This document shows, piece after piece, positions 61,266 through 64,000 of a DNA stretch of 64,000 nt. Position 1 is the stretch's first letter. Each line of letters begins with the position of its first letter. The stretch comes from Kutzneria viridogrisea (GTDB lineage Bacteria; Actinomycetota; Actinomycetes; Mycobacteriales; Pseudonocardiaceae): NCBI GenBank assembly GCA_014138725.1, contig JACJID010000004.1, forward strand, positions 744,001-808,000. Reading direction: 5' to 3'. A program made the translations under genes and the position numbers. The notes beneath the pieces are model-generated. The model had not been told where the DNA came from, ran no database searches, and saw only the letters and a list, made by a program, of their open reading frames with translations.

Positions 61266-62663
61266 GTGGGTGAAACAGCGGAGCACGACTATTCAACCGG
61301 CGCGGCAGGTGTGGTCCCCATGGACCAACGCCGCTCCCAGTACCACTTCGTGGCGTTGTGGGTGACCCTCGCGGCCGGGTTCACGTACCTGTTCCTGGGC
61401 TTCCAGTACCACGACGCGGGCTACTCGCTGCTGGAGGCGGTGGGCGCGGGCGCGATCGGCGCGGTGGCCTACTTCCTGTACGCCCTGCCCGCGGCCTACC
61501 TGGGCTCCACCACCGGCCAGACGCACGCGCTGCTGACCAGGTCGGTGTTCGGCCGGATCGGCTCCGCGCTGGCCACCCTGCTGCTGGTGGGGGTGGCGGC
61601 GGGCTGGACCGCGTTCGCCTTCAACCTGCTGGCCACCCTGTTCGACGGCCTGTACGGCTGGGGCCACATCACCCTGGTCAGCGTGCTGCTGGCGGTGCTG
61701 GGCATCGCCAACAACCTGTTCGGCTTCAAGGGCATCGCGGGCTTCGCGCGCTGGGTGGCCGCCCCGCTGATGATCATCTGGGTGCTGTTCCTGGTGGTCA
61801 AGGGCCTGACCACCACCCCGGGCCAGGCGCTGGCGGCCCGTCCCGCCGGCACCGTGGAACTGCCGTTCCTGGCCGGGATCGGCGTGGCCGTCGGCTCGGT
61901 GATGTGGGGCAACGAGCCGGACACCTGGCGCTACGGCAAGCCGAAGCTGTTCTGGCCGGTACCCGCGTTCGCGGTGGCCTTCGCCGTGGGGCTGGTGCTG
62001 TTCGTCGCGGGCGGCTGGATGATGGCCGAGCTGTCCGGGCAGGGCCAGTACGACTTCGGGCCCGCCTACCGCTACGTGGTGCAGTACTCGCTGTTCGGCG
62101 CGCTGTGGCTGGGCGCGGTGGTCGCCGTGGTGCTGCTGGTGTCGATCAACGACGGCAACTACTACGAGATGATCAACGGCGGGCAGAACGTGCTCGGCCA
62201 GCTGCCCGGCTGGCGCCGCTGGCACACCTGCCTGCTGATGGCCGTGATCGCCGCCGTGTTCACCTGGTTGTTCCCCAGCGTGGAGGACGGTTTCTTCAAG
62301 GTGGCCAGCTGGTCCTCGATCGCACTGCCCAGCATCACGGTGGTGATGTGCGTGGACCGCTTCCTGCTGCCGAGGCTGACCGGGCTGACCCGGCCGGTGG
62401 ACCAGGTGCCCAGCTGGCGCGAGGCGGCCACCGCGAACTGGCCCGGCCTGGTGTCGGTGGCGCTGGCCGTGGGCTTCGGCGCCTGGGGCCTCGGTTTGTT
62501 GCCCTGGCAGGACTCCGCGCCCGCCGCGGGTCTGGTGCCGGTCGAGACCTGGCTGCTGGCCGGGCTGCTCTACGCTGCCCTAGCCGCTGCCGTCGCGAAG
62601 CGACCGCTGGCCACCACGGTGCTCGGCTTCGGCAGGCGGCTCCGACACCACGGTGACGTCTGA
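61266..62663 (+). CDS. NCS1-family nucleobase/cofactor permease
   Basis: This 465-residue, 12-helix permease starts at GTG 61266. NCS1 marks are GFQYHDAGYSLLEAVGAGAI and LPAAYLGSTTGQTHALLTRS, with MWGNEPDTWRYGKPKLF in the middle. The TenA-like gene follows after 15 bp. NCS1 proteins linked to TenA (CytX group) are proposed to import hydroxymethylpyrimidine or thiamin breakdown products; the ligand here is an inference. Confidence 0.88.
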   Translation: MGETAEHDYSTGAAGVVPMDQRRSQYHFVALWVTLAAGFTYLFLGFQYHDAGYSLLEAVGAGAIGAVAYFLYALPAAYLGSTTGQTHALLTRSVFGRIGSALATLLLVGVAAGWTAFAFNLLATLFDGLYGWGHITLVSVLLAVLGIANNLFGFKGIAGFARWVAAPLMIIWVLFLVVKGLTTTPGQALAARPAGTVELPFLAGIGVAVGSVMWGNEPDTWRYGKPKLFWPVPAFAVAFAVGLVLFVAGGWMMAELSGQGQYDFGPAYRYVVQYSLFGALWLGAVVAVVLLVSINDGNYYEMINGGQNVLGQLPGWRRWHTCLLMAVIAAVFTWLFPSVEDGFFKVASWSSIALPSITVVMCVDRFLLPRLTGLTRPVDQVPSWREAATANWPGLVSVALAVGFGAWGLGLLPWQDSAPAAGLVPVETWLLAGLLYAALAAAVAKRPLATTVLGFGRRLRHHGDV

Positions 62664-62678
62664 GGGAGCATCGCAGCA

Positions 62679-63335
62679 ATGACCGCTTCGGCACGCGAAC
62701 TGCTGGCAGCCGCCAGGCAGGACCTCGCCCCCGGCGAGCACGAGAACCGCCTTGTCCCGCTGATCGCCCAGGGCACCGCCCCGCGCGCCGCGATCGCCGC
62801 GCTGGCCGCCGAGCAGCACCGCATCATCGTCAGCGACTGGCGCAGTTTCCTGGTGCTGGCCTCCCGCTCGCAGGACCCGGCGGCGGGCAGCTTCTTCAGC
62901 GACCTGGCCGCGGGCGAGGTGCTGGCGCTGGACAACCTCAAGAAGTTCGCCGCCGCGGCGGGCCTGGACGAGCAGGCGCTCAGGGACTACCGGCCGCGCG
63001 CGGGCTGCCAGGCCTACCCGTCCTACCTGGCCTGGCTGGCGCTCAACGGCGAGCCCAGCGACGTGGTGCTGGCCGTGGTCGCCAACTTCTCCGCCTGGGG
63101 CTCCTACTGCGGCACGGTCGCCGCCGCCCTGCGCGAGCACTACGGCTTCGACGACGAGGGCTGTGGCTTCTTCGACTTCTTCGCGACGCCCGCGCCCGGC
63201 GGGGACGAGGCGGCACTGGCCGTGGTGCAGGCCGGGCTGGACGCCGGTCGCGGCACCGACCAGGCTCGCGAGTACGGCCGCCTGTTGCAGTCCTACGAGC
63301 TGATGTTCTGGAACACCCTGGCCGAGATCTCCTGA
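62679..63335 (+). CDS. TenA/Thi-4 family protein
   Basis: This 218-residue all-helical protein starts at ATG 62679. It has the heme-oxygenase-like fold of TenA (LVPLIAQGTAPRAAIAALAA; AYPSYLAWLALNGEPSDVV; YELMFWNTLAEI). Cysteines appear in RPRAGCQAYP, GSYCGTV and EGCGFF. The classical TenA catalytic Cys neighbourhood (PCYW-like) is not evident, so thiaminase II activity is uncertain. Adjacency to the NCS1 permease suggests salvage of a thiamin-related base. Confidence 0.78.
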   Translation: MTASARELLAAARQDLAPGEHENRLVPLIAQGTAPRAAIAALAAEQHRIIVSDWRSFLVLASRSQDPAAGSFFSDLAAGEVLALDNLKKFAAAAGLDEQALRDYRPRAGCQAYPSYLAWLALNGEPSDVVLAVVANFSAWGSYCGTVAAALREHYGFDDEGCGFFDFFATPAPGGDEAALAVVQAGLDAGRGTDQAREYGRLLQSYELMFWNTLAEIS

Positions 63336-63342
63336 AGCCGCG

Positions 63343-63397
63343 TGTCATGAAAGTGCCGTTCCTGGCACCTGACGCCAGGAACGGCACTTTCATGACA
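63343..63397. terminator. perfect 24-bp-stem hairpin between convergent genes
   Basis: Bases 63343-63366 pair exactly with 63374-63397, with a 7-base loop (ACCTGAC). The right arm contains the stop codon of the HD-GYP gene. The arm begins TGTCATGAAAGTGCCGTTCC. From memory, a similar ATGAAAGTGCCGTTC motif recurs in intergenic hairpins of related Pseudonocardiales genomes. Confidence 0.85.
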
Positions 63398-64000
63398 TGT
63401 TCGGGGGCAGCACCAGGTTGCCGCTGCTGGTGGTCTCGCGGCGGCGCAGTTCGCCGACCTTGCCCTCGCGCAGCAGGTCCAGGAACAGGTCCACCACGTC
63501 CGGGTCGAACTGGGTGCCCCGGCCCAGTCGCAGCTGCTCGGCGGCCGCGGCCACGCTCAGCGCCGGCTGGTAGGGGCGGTCCACCAGCATGGCCGCCCAG
63601 GAGTCGCAGACGGCCAGGATCCTGGCCTCGACCCGGATCCCGTTGCCCACCAACCGGGACGGGTAGCCGTTGCCGTCGTAGCGCTCGTGGTGCTGGCGGA
63701 TGATGTCGGCCACCACGCCGAAGCCGGGCACCATCCTGGCCAGCCGGTAGCCGTACTCGGGGTGCTGGCGCACCAGCCGCCACTCGTCCTCGTTCAGCGC
63801 GGTGGGCTTGGTCAGCACCGCCTCCGGGATGACGATCTTGCCGATGTCGTGCAGCCGCCCGGCCAGCTCGGCGTTGCGGGCGGTGGCCTCGTCCTGGCCC
63901 AGTGCGGTGGCCAGGGTCATCGTCCACCGGCTGATGCACAGGCTGTGGTCGTGCGCGCCCAGCTGGGCGTCCACCTCGTCGGCCACGTGGCTGAGGTAGT
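63390..64000 (-). CDS. HD-GYP domain protein (5' end beyond window)
   Basis: The reading frame is open to the window edge; the visible part is the HD-GYP domain. It has HDIGKIVIPEAVLTK, HPEYGYRLARM and QHHERYDGNGYPSRL, with the metal ligands of c-di-GMP phosphodiesterase-like or related HD hydrolases. The last 12 residues (SSGNLVLPPNMS) run into the hairpin at 63343-63397. The N-terminal domain, which would show the sensor type, is outside the window. Confidence 0.9.
   Translation of the reverse strand, partial: YLSHVADEVDAQLGAHDHSLCISRWTMTLATALGQDEATARNAELAGRLHDIGKIVIPEAVLTKPTALNEDEWRLVRQHPEYGYRLARMVPGFGVVADIIRQHHERYDGNGYPSRLVGNGIRVEARILAVCDSWAAMLVDRPYQPALSVAAAAEQLRLGRGTQFDPDVVDLFLDLLREGKVGELRRRETTSSGNLVLPPNMS

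Noticed and set aside
63347-63400. Short peptide frames reading MKVPFLA...NGTFMT in both directions at the hairpin
   Set aside because: They are artefacts of the perfect inverted repeat; the repeat is better explained as a terminator.
1-64000. tRNA, rRNA or prophage integrase sequences
   Set aside because: None was recognised on reading through either strand; a dedicated scan would be needed to exclude a small RNA.

Overview
The window is high-GC actinobacterial DNA. Many genes start at GTG, stop/start overlaps of the GTGA, ATGA or TGATG kind are common, and coding density is very high. Family content (a Cvn-type conservon, LytR-CpsA-Psr protein, class-E sortase LAXTG substrate, DUF222/HNH elements, PucR regulators, MutA-MutB-MeaB) points to a filamentous actinomycete, probably Pseudonocardiales. 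The genus cannot be fixed from the sequence. No rRNA, tRNA or CRISPR was seen.

Layout. 1-4.2 kb: the end of a PucR-type regulator, then a minus-strand operon of ABC ATPase, permease, YtrA-type GntR repressor and a second ABC ATPase, with an 18-bp perfect palindrome in front. 4.25-6.4 kb: about 1 kb of degenerate 21-22 bp tandem repeats leading into a DUF222/HNH endonuclease gene. A second copy of the same element lies inverted at 41.9-43.3 kb. 6.4-8.3 kb: biotin ECF transporter (T, S and A components). 8.3-12 kb: GT39 glycosyltransferase, an orphan sensor kinase and a VOC protein. 12-19 kb: two Hsp70-like ATPase genes convergent with two dynamin-like GTPase genes. 19-26 kb: an ATP-binding regulator, an indole prenyltransferase plus tryptophanase pair, and a convergent CvnABCD conservon. 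26-34 kb: a Tat-exported flavin amine oxidase, a lipoprotein, three PucR-type regulators, and a sortase-anchored threonine-stalk surface protein. 34-40.4 kb: a small methyltransferase-like protein, an epimerase, an IPNS-like oxygenase, a degenerate NarL-type regulator, and the aroH-cmk-plsC-der operon. 40.4-46.3 kb: LCP cell-wall ligase, second DUF222/HNH copy, DUF1015 protein and a CPA2 antiporter with its TrkA-C subunit. 46.3-52.2 kb: a LacI-regulated alpha-glucoside ABC importer and GH13 glucosidase. 52.2-53.6 kb: a class-B PBP relative without catalytic motifs. 53.8-58.9 kb: methylmalonyl-CoA mutase small and large subunits and MeaB. 59-64 kb: HSL-type hydrolase, PucR-like regulator, NCS1 permease, TenA-like protein and a partial HD-GYP protein.

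How the genes work together. The mutA-mutB-meaB genes overlap and form the propionate/methylmalonyl node. The lacI-binding protein-permease-permease-GH13 set is a disaccharide or maltodextrin uptake system with no ATPase of its own, so it probably uses a shared MsiK-type ATPase. Prenyltransferase plus tryptophanase together could make prenylated indole from tryptophan. The most interesting material is the repeat-laden DUF222/HNH element pair with its guanine-quadruplex head, the Hsp70/dynamin module, the catalytically dead PBP, and the prenylindole pair beside a conservon.
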